Positions 9,801 to 20,924 of a stretch of 22,939 bases of DNA are shown here, one piece after another (the stretch's first letter is position 1; the number at the start of each line of letters is the position of its first letter). The stretch is from Haplomitrium mnioides (Eukaryota; Marchantiophyta; Haplomitriopsida; Calobryales). The stretch covers positions 1 to 22,939 of the forward strand of contig JBNGIS010036454.1 of assembly GCA_049999725.1 (NCBI GenBank), read 5' to 3'. The translations under genes were made by a program, and so were the position numbers. The notes beneath the pieces were generated by a model. The model did not search any database, was not told the origin of the DNA, and saw only the letters and a program-made list of their open reading frames with translations.

Positions 9801-12800
9801 AAAAAACACTTCTTGAGAAAATGAAGAGTAGAAATAATCATCACTCGCACCCGCTCGGCTAGTATTGACCTTGTCTACCTTCTTCCGTCATCACATTTCA
9901 CCATTGTAGCTTGTAGCTGAATCCTTTCATCTCTTTGACTCCACAACTTCTTTGAGTATTGGTGCCCTTTGAAAATTTTCAAACATAGTGGCATGCTTTG
10001 CTCAAAAAAAGCTTGCATAGGTCTTCTTTACATTCTCTTCATATCTTGCCATTCACATTCAAGACATTGGCAGCACTATACGACTCTTTTTCTTCTCCAA
10101 GAAATCTACGCTCCATCTCCCATGGTTCATAGCTATTTGACCCAAATTATCAACCCCTTAACATCTCTATTGAAGCCTTCCTCCACACTTACAATAAATA
10201 TGCCAAAAGAACAAAATATTACTTCTTATTGTAATTGGTATATATATTTTTCCAATCAACTCTGGCCTTAACACATCGTTATTTAAGGAACCAATGACCA
10301 AAACCCATAGCAATAGCTAATCGACATCAACTTTCTTTTGTCTTTAGTATTTTATGCACCTTTGATAACACCTTATGACAATATCAACAACCGATTTATA
10401 CATTGTAGATACTCCAATTTTAACAAACCAAAGAAAGAGAAGATAAGAGAGCCAAATCTTTCATTCTTTAGTTATTTTCTCCTCTATAATTGTTCACCAC
10501 CACAAATTCAATTATTTAGATTTAATTGTAGCACTCAAAAGACTAGTGCCAAATCCAAAATATATAGCCAAGTCCACATGATAAGAAGAGCGCCTTATCT
10601 TTTCTACAAGTTGGACAATACCATAGGCATTGGATTCAAGATTTGGCTATCAAAATGGGGGCTCTATATGAGTGTGTTGCTACAAGAAGTACAAGAGGAC
10701 CATAGCCCAAAAACGTTGCTTACACCAACTTAAACATTATATCACAAACCCATCAGCTTTTGCCCAACCATGGAAAACATTTATTGCACATATTGATTGG
10801 CAACTAGAAGAAGTGGAAGTTATACTAACGCAAATGGACTATATGTAATAAAAAAACCCTAAAATAGTGTGTGATTATGTACACCTCTAAGCATCTCAAT
10901 GATTTGGAAAGGAACTATTTTCCAATAAAAAGGTGATTGCTTTGCAATAATCTAAGCTCTTACCAAAGTCTCTAGACAATATTTGCATGGTGTGTCTTTT
11001 GTGGTGCAAAATTGATCACTTAATGCTCAAGGGGTTCATGGCAGATCACAACTTAGGTTTAAAATGTTTGAATTTGAAATTCATATCACAAAAGTAAAGC
11101 CCTTACAAATAAGAATGCCATCTCTCACACCATATGTCCCTCTTACAAATGAGTGATTAGGCTAGAGCTAGAGATGGGAGATTAAGTTCATTGTAGAAAA
11201 TATGTAGAGGAAGCAAAGGAAGTGCATGGAGAGCAGCAACAACAACAATATTATAGCACCTGTGGTAGTTGTTGCACACCAACAAACTAGATACAAAAAG
11301 AAATAACTTAGGTTTAGAAAACATTGAGTTTCTAGTTTAAGACTCTTTAAATTCTAGAATTCATCAATAGTTAGAAATATTTTATAAAAAGCACATGTAT
11401 CATGTAGAAGAAAGAACAATTCTAATCATCAGCCCAAGCAACCAACACATGAAGGAAGAATCAACTGTAAAATTCTTTGAGGAGAAATCATGAAAGACCC
11501 TCTATTGAAATCAGTGTGTTATATATATGTGGTGAGTTGTCTTGTATTGTTGTACGGTTTTTTTGGTATTGCTAAAATTTTAGAAAGAAAATTAATGCAA
11601 GAAACTACTTAAGTCCAAGCTAATGGCTAGCAATAAGCAATAGGTGATAAAGGAAAGGTGGAGATGAAAGGCTGACATTAGAGGGCCACAAAAACAAAAT
11701 AAAATTCCAAGCACACATCCTCTACCTAGAGTACCAAAAATGAAAAGGGCAACACAATTCCCTCCACCATGTTTCTACTTTGCTCTCCTCTGTTGGAAGG
11801 TTTATTGACAAGTCTATGGTGGTCTCTAAAGAGTGCAGCGATGCAAGAAGCAAAAAGAATGACAATGAAGAATGATGAAGGAAGGAATCCTTATGAAAGT
11901 GCTACAATATAGGAAAGAGGTTGCAAGTGATGAAGACAGAAACATTGCTAAGCAAAAAAACAAAATAACATACAAGTAGATTCTAATTTTCACTGGTATA
12001 GAGCTTGAGAGCAACTCAAACATGAAAAATGTTTGTCAAGGATTGCTTATGCTGGAAGGGCTTATTTGTTCTTGCAAAAAATCTAGAAAACAAGAGGTGT
12101 TACCTTTGCTAGAGCCAACCCATCGTGAAGAAAAACTACAAAGTAATGGATGGAAGAGAATGTGGAGGTAAGTGGGGTTGAAATTGCAAAATGATGCGCA
12201 TTTGAGGTGTTCAATGGTTGGTAGAGAGGATAGCTCAAGAATTTGGCACTATATGTTATTGTAGCATTAGATTAGGCAAGGAGTCAATGAGTTTTTGCAA
12301 ATGACGTTTCAGGAAGTTGATGCCATATTGTTCAAGACATCAATATTTGAAGAGATTCCATGCATTCATTGATGTGGGGTTTGAGTAGGGCCGTTGCAAT
12401 ATAGGGCCAATGCAGATTTAGGTGAGGCTTAGCCATTTGTTGAGGGAAAATTTGGTCAAGGGTGTTGATGCAACCATATTGAGTTGACCTTATTGAGCTA
12501 GATTTTGTGGAGTCTACTAAGAGAACCATTAGCAAAGATTGCGCCCAATGTTGGATTTGATTTGTTGAAGTACACTCCACTATAGTGACTAGAATGGCAA
12601 TTTGAGTGTCGTAGGAAGCTCTAATGTAATGGAAATAAAGTGCATGGCAAAATCAAACAAGCAACATGATGAAAAATTTGTCCCATCAACAAGAGCTAAC
12701 GATCAAGCATGAGGACCAGGTTCCTCCCTTGAGATGATTGGCATTTTGTGAACAAAGGAAAAACTTTGCTTGGAATGAGGAGTAGATTTTTGTATAAATA

Positions 12801-14993
12801 GATTTGTAGATACTTCTTCAAGCAAAGGAGAAGGAGCATTTCAAAGGTAGCTTAAATTGGATAAGGTGGGTTTAAGGCTACAATGGGAATGAAAATTGGT
12901 GGAGGTTTATCTGCCCTCCTTGCAATTTTTGAAAACACAATCTCTTTAGTAAGCACATGGATGTTTGACCTACTTGAAAATCCATGCATGACCAACAATA
13001 GATGTTGGCCAAGTTGGAATAGCTAAGGAGCTACCACATAGAAGACCATATAGGTCTGGAATATTAGGATGTTTTTACAAAGTTACAAGAGCTATATCAT
13101 GTTGAATTGATCTAATGAAAGATGGATGGATGTCGTAAGCTCATACAAGGCTTTGAAAGTTTTATGATTTCAAGGAAGTTAGTATTTTGGCTAGGCATGT
13201 CATGAGTTGACATTGCCAAAGTAGTCATTGTGTGGATGGGAGCATCAATACCATGGGATAGCATTGTAAGAAGAGTAATTACAGCCTAGTCATTGAAAAG
13301 ACTTGTACTTTGTTACGAATAACTAAGTGACAAATAATCTATGTTGTGAGAGAGACAAAGGAGCCTAGGGGTTGCTAAGTATAGTGGGGTACAAAAATTA
13401 AGTTTCTATAGATTAGAAGGAGAATAGGGATGTTTCCTACATAATTGATTGCCAGTCTAGATGAAGGTTGGTTGTGGGTGCTGATGATTTAGAGGGAGTA
13501 TGAACACCAAGATAATGTTGGAGAACAAAGGGTGGATCCAACGGTAGAGCTGACAAAATAAGAGTTTTGAGTGGATATGGCCTACATGTGTGAGAAGGGT
13601 AGATGTTGCTGAAGGTTCACTTATGAGTAGAAGGATTCAACTATGGCAACAAAATTATGGAGGAAGATATGTGTGAAGTCAAATGTGTGAAAAGTACTCA
13701 AGGTAGTCGAATGCTTAGTGAGAGACAACGAGTTGGAAGAGAAATGTTTTGACTATGACAAAAAAACATGTAGGGTTGAGTATAGATGGACAAAATCTGA
13801 GTTGCGATTAGACACATCAAGGGATAAAATTTGGTGTTAGGGAGCTGATGGGAAGACGTAAGGGAGAATTCTAACAATTGGAGTTGGTGGAGACGTAAGG
13901 GTGTGGATAAGAGTCAAGTGAGTGAGATAGGGTTTTGGGTGGACTTGGTGATGATTTTAGATCATGGGTAGTGAGTTGGAGAAACATATTAGAAGAGAAA
14001 AACTGCGACAACCTAAGGATTTCCTAGGAGTTTGGTCTTATCAGGTGTTGCACCTTTTCTTGGGACTTTTGGTGAATGTTGGCTAGTGACAAAGGTGAGG
14101 TAAGCATCCAATGAATTCAAATAATAAGTTTGTTCCCTTTATTGTGGTTGAGAAAAAGGAAGATAAAAAGAGACCAGTTGTAAAAGGGGTTTGACCTCCC
14201 CATATGAAGGGGACAGTATGTTTTGTCTTGTATTTCATATGTGTAGTTGGAAAGTTAAAGTTTGTTAGACGATAAATGGAACCATTTGCCAAACAGTGCA
14301 AGGAAAAAAATTTTGAGGGCTAGTTTGGGTCTGAATTCATGTGTTTTGTTGTTTGTCTCTGAGAACATAGAGTGTTGATAATGTTAACCCCATCAAATAG
14401 TTGCTTTAAATTGGCCTAATGGGTATTTGGTTGCCTGTACAATAAGCTCAAATTTGAATGAGATCTTAAAAATAGGGATTCACTAGCTGCTTTAGGCCTC
14501 TTAAGTTTTGAAAAAATATGCAAGTGAAATCAGGTGAAAACAAACTTATGTGCTTAATTTCAAGTTGCATTAAGGGTCTTAGGTCATTAGAAACCTGCAT
14601 CACCTCACCAAATAATGAGACATAAAGCATGTATATTGAGTCTAGAGTAAAACTAGCACATGTATGCAGGTCCCATCTTAAGTTCCAAGAGGAAAACTTG
14701 CACCTCTACGATTGACCCGTAGTCTTAGAGGGAATTTGCCACTGTTACAACCAAGTAGTTCTCTAATCAGCCAACTCTACAAGTGAATAACTTGAATTAC
14801 ATGCAGGTTTCCATATGCTTCTACCAAGTCCCAAATCTAAATGAACACCATTCCAATATTAGACCATTCCAATATTAGATAGGCTCACCAATTTACGACT
14901 ATACTAGAAAAGCATACTAACAATGTAAGCTTGAAAATCCAGCTCCAAAAAGTTCATTGGTCATTATTTTTGGAAAAATAGGTATATGAGATA
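9801..14993. other. Long AT-rich spacer, no gene recognised
   Basis: The longest open frames are 131 codons at 10338-10733 (plus) and 100 codons at 9969-10271 (plus). Neither shows a recognisable domain, splice structure or codon bias, so I do not call them genes. From about 12000 to 14100 the plus strand becomes purine- and G-richer without a visible repeat period. The only exact repeat I found is the 16-bp tandem duplication at 14848-14879. Confidence 0.5.
14848..14879. repeat. Exact 16-bp tandem duplication
   Basis: CCATTCCAATATTAGA occurs at 14848-14863 and again immediately after at 14864-14879 without a mismatch. It could be simple slippage or a fill-in duplication from break repair. 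Nothing between the copies suggests an excised element. Confidence 0.9.
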
Positions 14994-15588
14994 TGTTGTT
15001 TAGCCCTAGTCAGTCTCCACATGACAAGAATTTAGTTATAGATGACTTGAAATTCCCCTTCTATGTACCACGAGATTGATATAATGATCAGATCCAAGAC
15101 ACAATAACACTAAGCCTATCGATCAGCTAGTTTGGTATTCATCCAACCATTACAACAGCACAACAATGGCTTGACAAGCAGACCCAATAATGGCACCGTT
15201 TGTTTTTTCCCTTGCCTCATTTCAAATTTTTTAATCAACCTTTTTTGAGCAAATCATGGGCCAAGTAAATTCTCTTACAAGTGTGTGGTCATTCGTTGAA
15301 ATGATAGAGGCATGTGAAATGACTGCAGAAAAATTTCTATATGGAATGTAGGTGGAGGCCATTGACGCTCTTTTGTGTTTGACCATATGAATCTTGCTAG
15401 ACTCTCTTAGTTTTGAAGATATTGAACATGTTTCCAATTAGCATACTATATATTAGCTTGGACTTGAACTTTGTTATATGGACCATATATAACCCTATGT
15501 AAGTAGTTGTACATTCATTCATTCCAACTATCCTACTCTCGCTTTTGGAAGCTCTTGTGTGTGTATGTGCGGTGCTTATGCGATAACA
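14994..15588 (+). mobile_element. Tentative 5' LTR of the copia element
   Basis: A plausible left LTR would begin TGTTG at 14994 and end AACA at 15588, giving inverted TGTT/AACA ends. Inside is a TATA box at 15486-15492 about 100 bp before the proposed end, as expected for U3-R-U5. Just after the end comes GTTTATCAGCACGA, a motif I associate with the start of the internal region in this group of plant copia elements. The 3' LTR has been lost from the window, so the two LTRs cannot be compared and the boundaries are guesses. An alternative left boundary for the internal region lies near 16760. Confidence 0.3.
15486..15492 (+). promoter_or_regulatory. Candidate TATA box of the copia LTR
   Basis: TATATAA lies in the context CCATATATAACCC, followed about 30 bp later by a pyrimidine-rich stretch with ATTCATTCATTCC. 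This layout is typical of plant LTR promoters. Its role depends on the tentative LTR call. Confidence 0.4.
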
Positions 15589-15602
15589 GTTTATCAGCAC
15601 GA
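15589..15602 (+). other. Candidate primer-binding region
   Basis: GTTTATCAGCACGA directly follows the proposed LTR end. From recollection, a TTATCAGCACGA-like motif marks the LTR/internal junction in plant copia elements with this type of gag. I have not aligned it to a tRNA 3' end. Confidence 0.35.
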
Positions 15603-15910
15603 AAGAACTCTACATTCTTTCTTTTCCATCTCTCGCATGCGCTCTACCTGCACCAACACTTGAGAGAACATTAGCGTACACATTTTTCTCCTCTGTGTGA
15701 GACCTTTTTTTTTCCTCCCGTTCACTTTTTTTCTCTTGCGGAATGCTCTCTAACAGTGGAAGTTTGTAGCGCAGATCATTCCTTTCCTTCATTTGAGTGT
15801 TCTATTCTTTTTCTTTTCTCTAAAGGATTACTCCTTTTTTTTTGTTCTTCACGCCCCACCCTCTTTCCTTTTGAATGTCCCTCCGTATAGGCTAGGGCTC
15901 TCTCTCCTGC

Positions 15911-16078
15911 TCGCGACTCGTTTCTCTTTCTCGTAGCTCGTCTCTCTTGCTCGTGGCTCATCTACCTCCTGCTTGCGGCTTGTCTCTCTTGTTGTTCGCA
16001 ACTCGCCTCTTGCTACTTGCGGCTCTCTCTACTGCTGTTCACGACACTTGTGACCTGTCTCTTGCTGCTTGCAACATT
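15911..16078 (+). repeat. Degenerate CT-rich tandem repeat, 20-23-bp units
   Basis: Variants of TCGCGACTCG begin at 15911, 15931, 15951, 15973, 15996, 16017, 16039 and 16069. The steps are 20, 20, 22, 23, 21, 22 and 30 bp. The spacers are mostly TCTCTCTTGC. The repeat explains the leucine-rich open frames in this region. Confidence 0.7.
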
Positions 16079-16765
16079 TGCCTATTGCTCTCTTGTTCCC
16101 TGCATCGCTCATCTCTTGCTTGCCGACGCTCGCATATTTTCTCGACTTTGTTTCTCTCTTCAATCGACGCAGATTCTTCACCAACCAAGCCCTACGCATT
16201 GCTTACCCCTATTGCACTCAACTCGTCTCTACCTGGCGCAACCGGTGACCCTTAACGTTCTCTTTGTCTCTCACTTGGAGGACTACATTTCTATTTTTCT
16301 GGTCGACTACTCATATGGGTGACATCCTGTGACCACGCGACTAGAGATTTTCCTCCTATTTTGGTTTACACTTGGCGACCTTACTCCCGTCCATGGTTTC
16401 ACCATTCATCCCTTCTCTTTCTTTCCTCATTTGTTGTTCTTTCTCTGTTTGACAATGCCTGAGCAACTTGGCTCATATTTTGTTGACTTGCCGACCTTGT
16501 GCATGCTCAAAGCTAACCTGCATTGCACACGTATTACCTATCTGCCTTTACTATTTATCTATGAGCAGTTGATATTGTCTCCTCGATAGCAAACAGGTCA
16601 TAAACCTCCTTCCCCCCTCTGATTGCATTGCTAACTTCTATGCTTACGACCTAGGACTATATCTCTTCACCATTTCTTCGTGACATCAGAGATTATTGGA
16701 CCTCTTTCATCTTACCTTCCTTCATTCATTTCTAACATTGAAAGACTAGAACTGATCTCATATTC

Positions 16766-16779
16766 TGGTATAAGCTTGC
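16766..16779 (+). other. Alternative PBS-like site
   Basis: TTCTGGTATAAGCTTGC (from 16763) resembles the usual plant initiator-tRNA-Met primer site, TGGTATCAGAGC, with three bases missing. The sequence just before ends in CA at 16760, as an LTR would. This competes with the site at 15589, and only one, or neither, can be right. Confidence 0.25.
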
Positions 16780-16797
16780 TTCTTTTCTAAACAAGTG

Positions 16798-16867
16798 CTT
16801 TCCCTGCCGCCAAGGGGAGCAGTATTCAAGCAAGGGAAAGGTGAGACACAGGTTGCACAAACCTGTG
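16798..16867 (+). other. Two adjacent stem-loops in the leader
   Basis: CTTTCCCT at 16798-16805 pairs perfectly with AGGGAAAG at 16833-16840, with a 27-nt loop. Just downstream, CACAGGTT at 16847-16854 pairs perfectly with AACCTGTG at 16860-16867 around the loop GCACA. Retroelement leaders often carry packaging or dimerisation stems here, but that role is inference. Confidence 0.5.
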
Positions 16868-17639
16868 CACAAGTTCGACCCACCTGTTTATCCAACATCA
16901 AAGACCCATGTGACTACACAGAGACTACATCAACACTCAACAAAAGAGAAACAATGCATCTTGGCACTTCAAGCTCTTTCACTCTGTTCTTCATCACTTC
17001 CTAGTTCAACTTTCTCAACCTATCCTATTGATTATATTCTATTCTTTCTCTTTGCTATGTGAATGATCTCATTCCCTACGAGGGATACAATTGTTGATTC
17101 TGGATCACTTCCTGTTACAAGAGAATCATCCTAACCTGAGCACTGACCCAACCACCTCCTTAGATCAACCTTTATCTGGCCATACCTACAACGGCTCTAT
17201 TTTTTTTACAACACCAGATTTGCAGAAAGGCACTACAACGATAGGAGGCTAAGTTCGGTTAACTCAAAGTGGACCAACAGGGCAGATTTGGGGGATACAA
17301 TATTGACACACCAGAAGACATAGACAAACAATTCTAGGGAAATCTCTTCATTCATTAGCAACATTTCATTCTTTCATTTCAGTTCTCGGTGATTCATACC
17401 AATCGATTCGCAGCTAGTCCAATTATTTCCTGTTTTCATTTCAATTATTTGATTTTGCCACTTAAGGCAGAAAACACAAATAAGTACTAGGGTCCGTGAT
17501 CAACCAGACTTTGGTCCATCACACATTTGTACATAGTAAAGAACATTGCAGCCCTGACCCAGCAGCTGCATTCGCTAGAACTCCTCGTTTATCTACCTCC
17601 TTCACATGTACTCCCAACAAAACAGAGAACAGGTTAAAC

Positions 17640-18557
17640 ATGACATCTAGTGAATCTGTGAAATTTCAAGCTCTAAAACTAGATGGCTCCAATTATTGTT
17701 CTTGGTCACTTGATGTCATGACATACTTGACATCCAAAGCTATCCGTGAAGTCATCAACTCAGATGACAACGTCACCACGTGTGACACAGCCAGAGCATT
17801 GATCCTACTCAGACACCATATGGTAGAACCCCTCAAGATTCAGTACCCCAACTTTCACATTCCCCATCTACTATAGGAAGAACTCAAACTCAGATTCGAC
17901 CATCTAACGACGACATCGCTCCAAGTAGCGAGACACGATTGGATCAACCTACGAGTCCTGAACCATACGTCCATTACAAATTGCAACATCAAATTATTTC
18001 GCATAGTCTCACAACTAGCAATCTACAGCCATTTCGTGATCAACAAAGAATAGATAGAGAAAACTCTATCTACATTACATGTGAGCAATCTCATCTTAGC
18101 ATCTCAATATCGCAACATGTGTTTCACTTGGTACTCCGAACTCATAACATACATGCTATTTGCTGAAAAGCACCAACTACTACTCATAGAAAATGCAAAG
18201 AAGCAACCTCCAAAGTCAGCCACACCTCATCTGAACCCCGAATCACATTTTACAAGCACCAACCTTTACCCTCGCTCTAGGAACAAACAATTTTCCAAAG
18301 GCAGAGGAAGAAGCAACCTCAAATTTAGGGGGAGCGTAAGCCGGTTGATCAGCATTCGACCTTCCTATGCAAACCACAAGGACAAAAATCCCAACCGTCG
18401 TATTCCAACGACACCAAAAAATGTGCCCCAACGCACATGGCACAACAGAGGTGGCAAACAATCATATAGAGGTCGATAGAATACATCTAGCCCGTGCCAA
18501 CAACAAACTATATGCAATAGGTGTGGCACAAGTAGCCACACTCAACACACATGCAGA
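17640..18557 (+). pseudogene. gag: copia gag (capsid and zinc knuckle), with stops
   Basis: The start is taken at ATG 17640, just before the N-terminal copia gag signature KLDGSNYCSWSLDV (about residues 13-26); an upstream in-frame ATG at 17496 is less likely. The helical capsid part continues through stops at 17874 and 18051 with recognisable blocks such as RHDWINLR, LFRIVSQL and EKTLSTLH. A basic, Arg/Lys-rich segment follows (about 18280-18476). After a third stop at 18477 comes a perfect CCHC knuckle at 18513-18554: C-x2-C-x4-H-x4-C in CNRCGTSSHTQHTC. In a live element this protein forms the particle and binds the RNA genome. The family is secure, and no functional product can be made. 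Confidence 0.93.
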
Positions 18558-19052
18558 GTGCTAGCGCATCTAGCACGCCTATACCAACAAAGCACCAAAC
18601 CTCATACTCATGAGGTACAGGGCAACTTACTTGAAATGACAGACAATGATGAATATCCACAATACAATGTACATCCTGAAAATCATATGACTCAATCAGC
18701 ATTGTCTAACCAAAAACATGGATATGAGATAACATGCATTGTAGACAGCGGTTCCTCGCATATTATCTTGCAAGACAACAAATATTTCTCATCCATCACC
18801 CCTTCTTCCAGGCCAATGACTACTATTACAAGCCATAATCAATTTGAAGAAGGGCATGGTCCAGCGACCATCATTTTTCCAAATGGAACAAGGTTGGACA
18901 TCAAATCAGAAATTTATGCACCTGCAGCAACCAGAAACCTCATCAGTTTCCGAGATATCCGACAAACCAATTTTCACATTCAAATAGGATCATTTCACGA
19001 CAAAGAAGTCCTCCACATCTTGACTCAAACCGTAGCAGACTTTGACATATGA
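18558..19052 (+). pseudogene. pol: copia aspartic protease region
   Basis: The open segment continues the gag frame without a break. The catalytic motif is Asp-Ser-Gly-Ser at 18744-18755 (in IVDSGSSHIIL), the usual D-S/T-G of retroelement aspartic proteases, followed by a hydrophobic strand. Downstream blocks ATIIFPNGTRL and APAATRNLISFRDIR match the layout of the copia protease-to-integrase linker. In a live element it cleaves the Gag-Pol polyprotein. The segment ends at TGA 19050-19052. The catalytic residues survive although the polyprotein around them is broken. Confidence 0.88.
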
Positions 19053-20069
19053 GAATCTTTCCCTCCATCACCATCGGGATTATACACCACAAAAATATTC
19101 TCATATCATGCCTCTACCAAAACGGTATCTACAACCATTACATGACACAACCGCCTTGGACATCCAGGTCGTGACATGTTCTACCGCATTAAGAAGGACA
19201 ACAGAGGCATGCCAGAAAATGTGCATCCATTGCCATTGCAAACTCCATGCTTAGCATGCTCACAAGGAAAATTGAAAATTGCACCTTCTCATGGCAAGAC
19301 AACAATCTCGATCCTCCGATTTCTCGAGAGGATCCATGCTGATGTTTGTGGGCCCATCCACCCACTCTCGAAACCATTTAGATACTTTCTTATCACTATC
19401 GATGCATCATCCAAATGGTCAGAAGTGTCCCTTCTTATAGCCAAAAACATGGTTTTCTCGAAACTGTTGTCCCAAATTTTGAAACTCTCAGCACAATTCC
19501 CTGATTACCCAATCAGAAACCTGAGAGTGGACAACGTTGGAGAATTCTCTTCACATACCTTTGATGACTTCTGCACATCTGCCAGTATAGACATACAATA
19601 CTCAATACCACATGTACATTTCCAAAATGGCATCGCAGAATCGGCTATTAAGAGAATCCAGCTTATAGCAAGACCATTACTTCTAAACTCAAATCCACCC
19701 ACCACTTCTTGGGAACATGCGGTCATGCATGCAACAACTTTATTGCATCATAGACCATCTGCATTCAACAAGAATTCCCCGCACCAACTTACATTAGGAA
19801 TTCTAGCAGATTTATCACATCTACGCATATTTGGCTACTTGGTCTTCATCCCAATTTTAGGACCACATCAAACAAAAATGGGACCACAACATCAAAAAGG
19901 CATATACATTGGTTTTGAGTCCCCTTCTATCATCCGATACTTTGAACCCTCAACATCTGATGTGTTTAAGTCTCGATTGGCAGACTGTCAATTTTTTGAA
20001 GAATCTTTTCCACATTTGACACAAGAGGACAAGGCCATACGACCAAAACTTGAGGACAATTTAATATGA
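19053..20069 (+). pseudogene. pol: copia integrase, catalytic triad still present
   Basis: The frame continues past TGA 19050 and a second TGA at 19143. Straight after that stop comes the zinc-binding domain: H at 19146 and 19161 (HNRLGH), C at 19248 and 19257 (CLAC), giving H-x4-H-x28-C-x2-C. The core has D at 19341 (HADVCGP), D at 19530 (RVDNVGEF, with Val where Gly is usual) and E at 19638 (NGIAESAIKR). The D-x62-D and D-x35-E spacing is correct. Later blocks HLRIFGY, KGIYIGFESPSIIRYFEP and DCQFFEESFP are the copia-type C-terminal region. The 297-codon run from 19176 is the longest intact coding remnant in the window. It ends at TGA 20067. Confidence 0.95.
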
Positions 20070-20924
20070 CACCAACATTTGCCATTGGATTTCGATCAAC
20101 AAAATGGACATTTAGATGCTGAAGTCAGAAGACTCCTCAATTTACAGCAGATATTGGTTAAAATACCTGACGCATTTAACAATGCCTCTAGCATCACAAA
20201 ATTGCACATAGAAGCTGCAAATGCTTCAGTGCGACTCTAGACAATCGATACACCTGTAACTGATATACAGCCCAAGGCAAAACTTGGCAGACCCATAGGC
20301 TCAATGAATAAGCCTAAGCCATTGACATCTATGAACATTGCTACAAAGAACGATGAAATAGCAATTGATTATTCCCATACCGGTCAAATATGGGACAGAT
20401 CTCATACCACTATGGATGATTTATTCACATTCTCTGTATCACAATCTGTAGACAAGGATATGCCTGATCCTTTATCTGTAAGAGAAGCACAATCAAGAAC
20501 TGATTGGCCCCAATGAGAAAAGGCAACTAATTCGGAGCTTGACTCTCTCATAAAACAACAAGTTTTTGGATCCACCATACCTGCACTCTTTGATGTGCAT
20601 TTAACAGATTACAGATTTATTTTTGTCCACAAATTTAATGCGATAGGTGATGTCATAAGATACAAGGTAAGATTAGTGACCAAATGATACACTCAAATTC
20701 CTGGACGTGACTATGACCTCACATACTCACCTATCATGGACACTATTACTTACAGATACATGATAGCATTTGCTATTCAATGTCATCTAACTATGCATAT
20801 AATAGACGTCATCACTGTTTGCTTATATAGTACTCTGGATACCTATATTTTTATGAAGGCACCTCTCGAGCTTATATCAAGAATGGCATTTCACATTCAA
20901 GGGGAGAACAACCAAAGTGCATAT
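20070..20924 (+). pseudogene. pol: copia reverse transcriptase, N-terminal half
   Basis: The segment begins with the poorly conserved integrase-RT linker, including GRPIGSMNKPK and a stop at 20238. RT proper starts near 20505 with DWPQ, then a TGA at 20514 where the family has a conserved Trp (TGG to TGA is one transition). Next come fingers blocks IRYKVRLVTK, a TGA at 20685, and YTQIPGRDYDLTYSPIMD. Motif A is IIDVITVCLYS with the metal-binding Asp at 20805-20807, followed by YIFMKAP. The RT then runs without a stop into the repeat array at 20925. Confidence 0.92.

Larger units (their letters stand above)
15603..17639 (+). other. Long pyrimidine-rich leader before gag
   Basis: About 2 kb separates the proposed LTR end from the gag start. 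The left part is strongly C/T-rich with a tandem array (15911-16078); the right part contains two inverted repeats (16798-16867). Overlapping open frames of 60-102 codons here are leucine- and serine-rich products of the CT bias and match no family I know. The leader could include an unrelated insertion, or the true LTR could end at about 16760. Confidence 0.4.

Noticed and set aside
10338-10733. 131-codon plus-strand open frame
   Set aside because: It is the longest frame in the left 15 kb, but its composition follows the local base bias and nothing matches a known family.
12332-12580. 82-codon minus-strand frame
   Set aside because: No motif or family resemblance; isolated and bounded by stops in purine-rich DNA.
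15947-16322. Overlapping 101-102-codon leucine-rich frames, suggestive of a signal peptide or membrane protein
   Set aside because: They are produced by the CT-rich tandem repeat and occur in two frames at once, which is a composition effect.
16865-16880. AGTTCGACCC resembling a tRNA B box
   Set aside because: There is no A box or cloverleaf around it; it lies in the retrotransposon leader.
17500-17515. AGACTTTGGTCC resembling the RT array core
   Set aside because: It is a single imperfect match in different orientation with no neighbouring copies, so not counted as part of the array.
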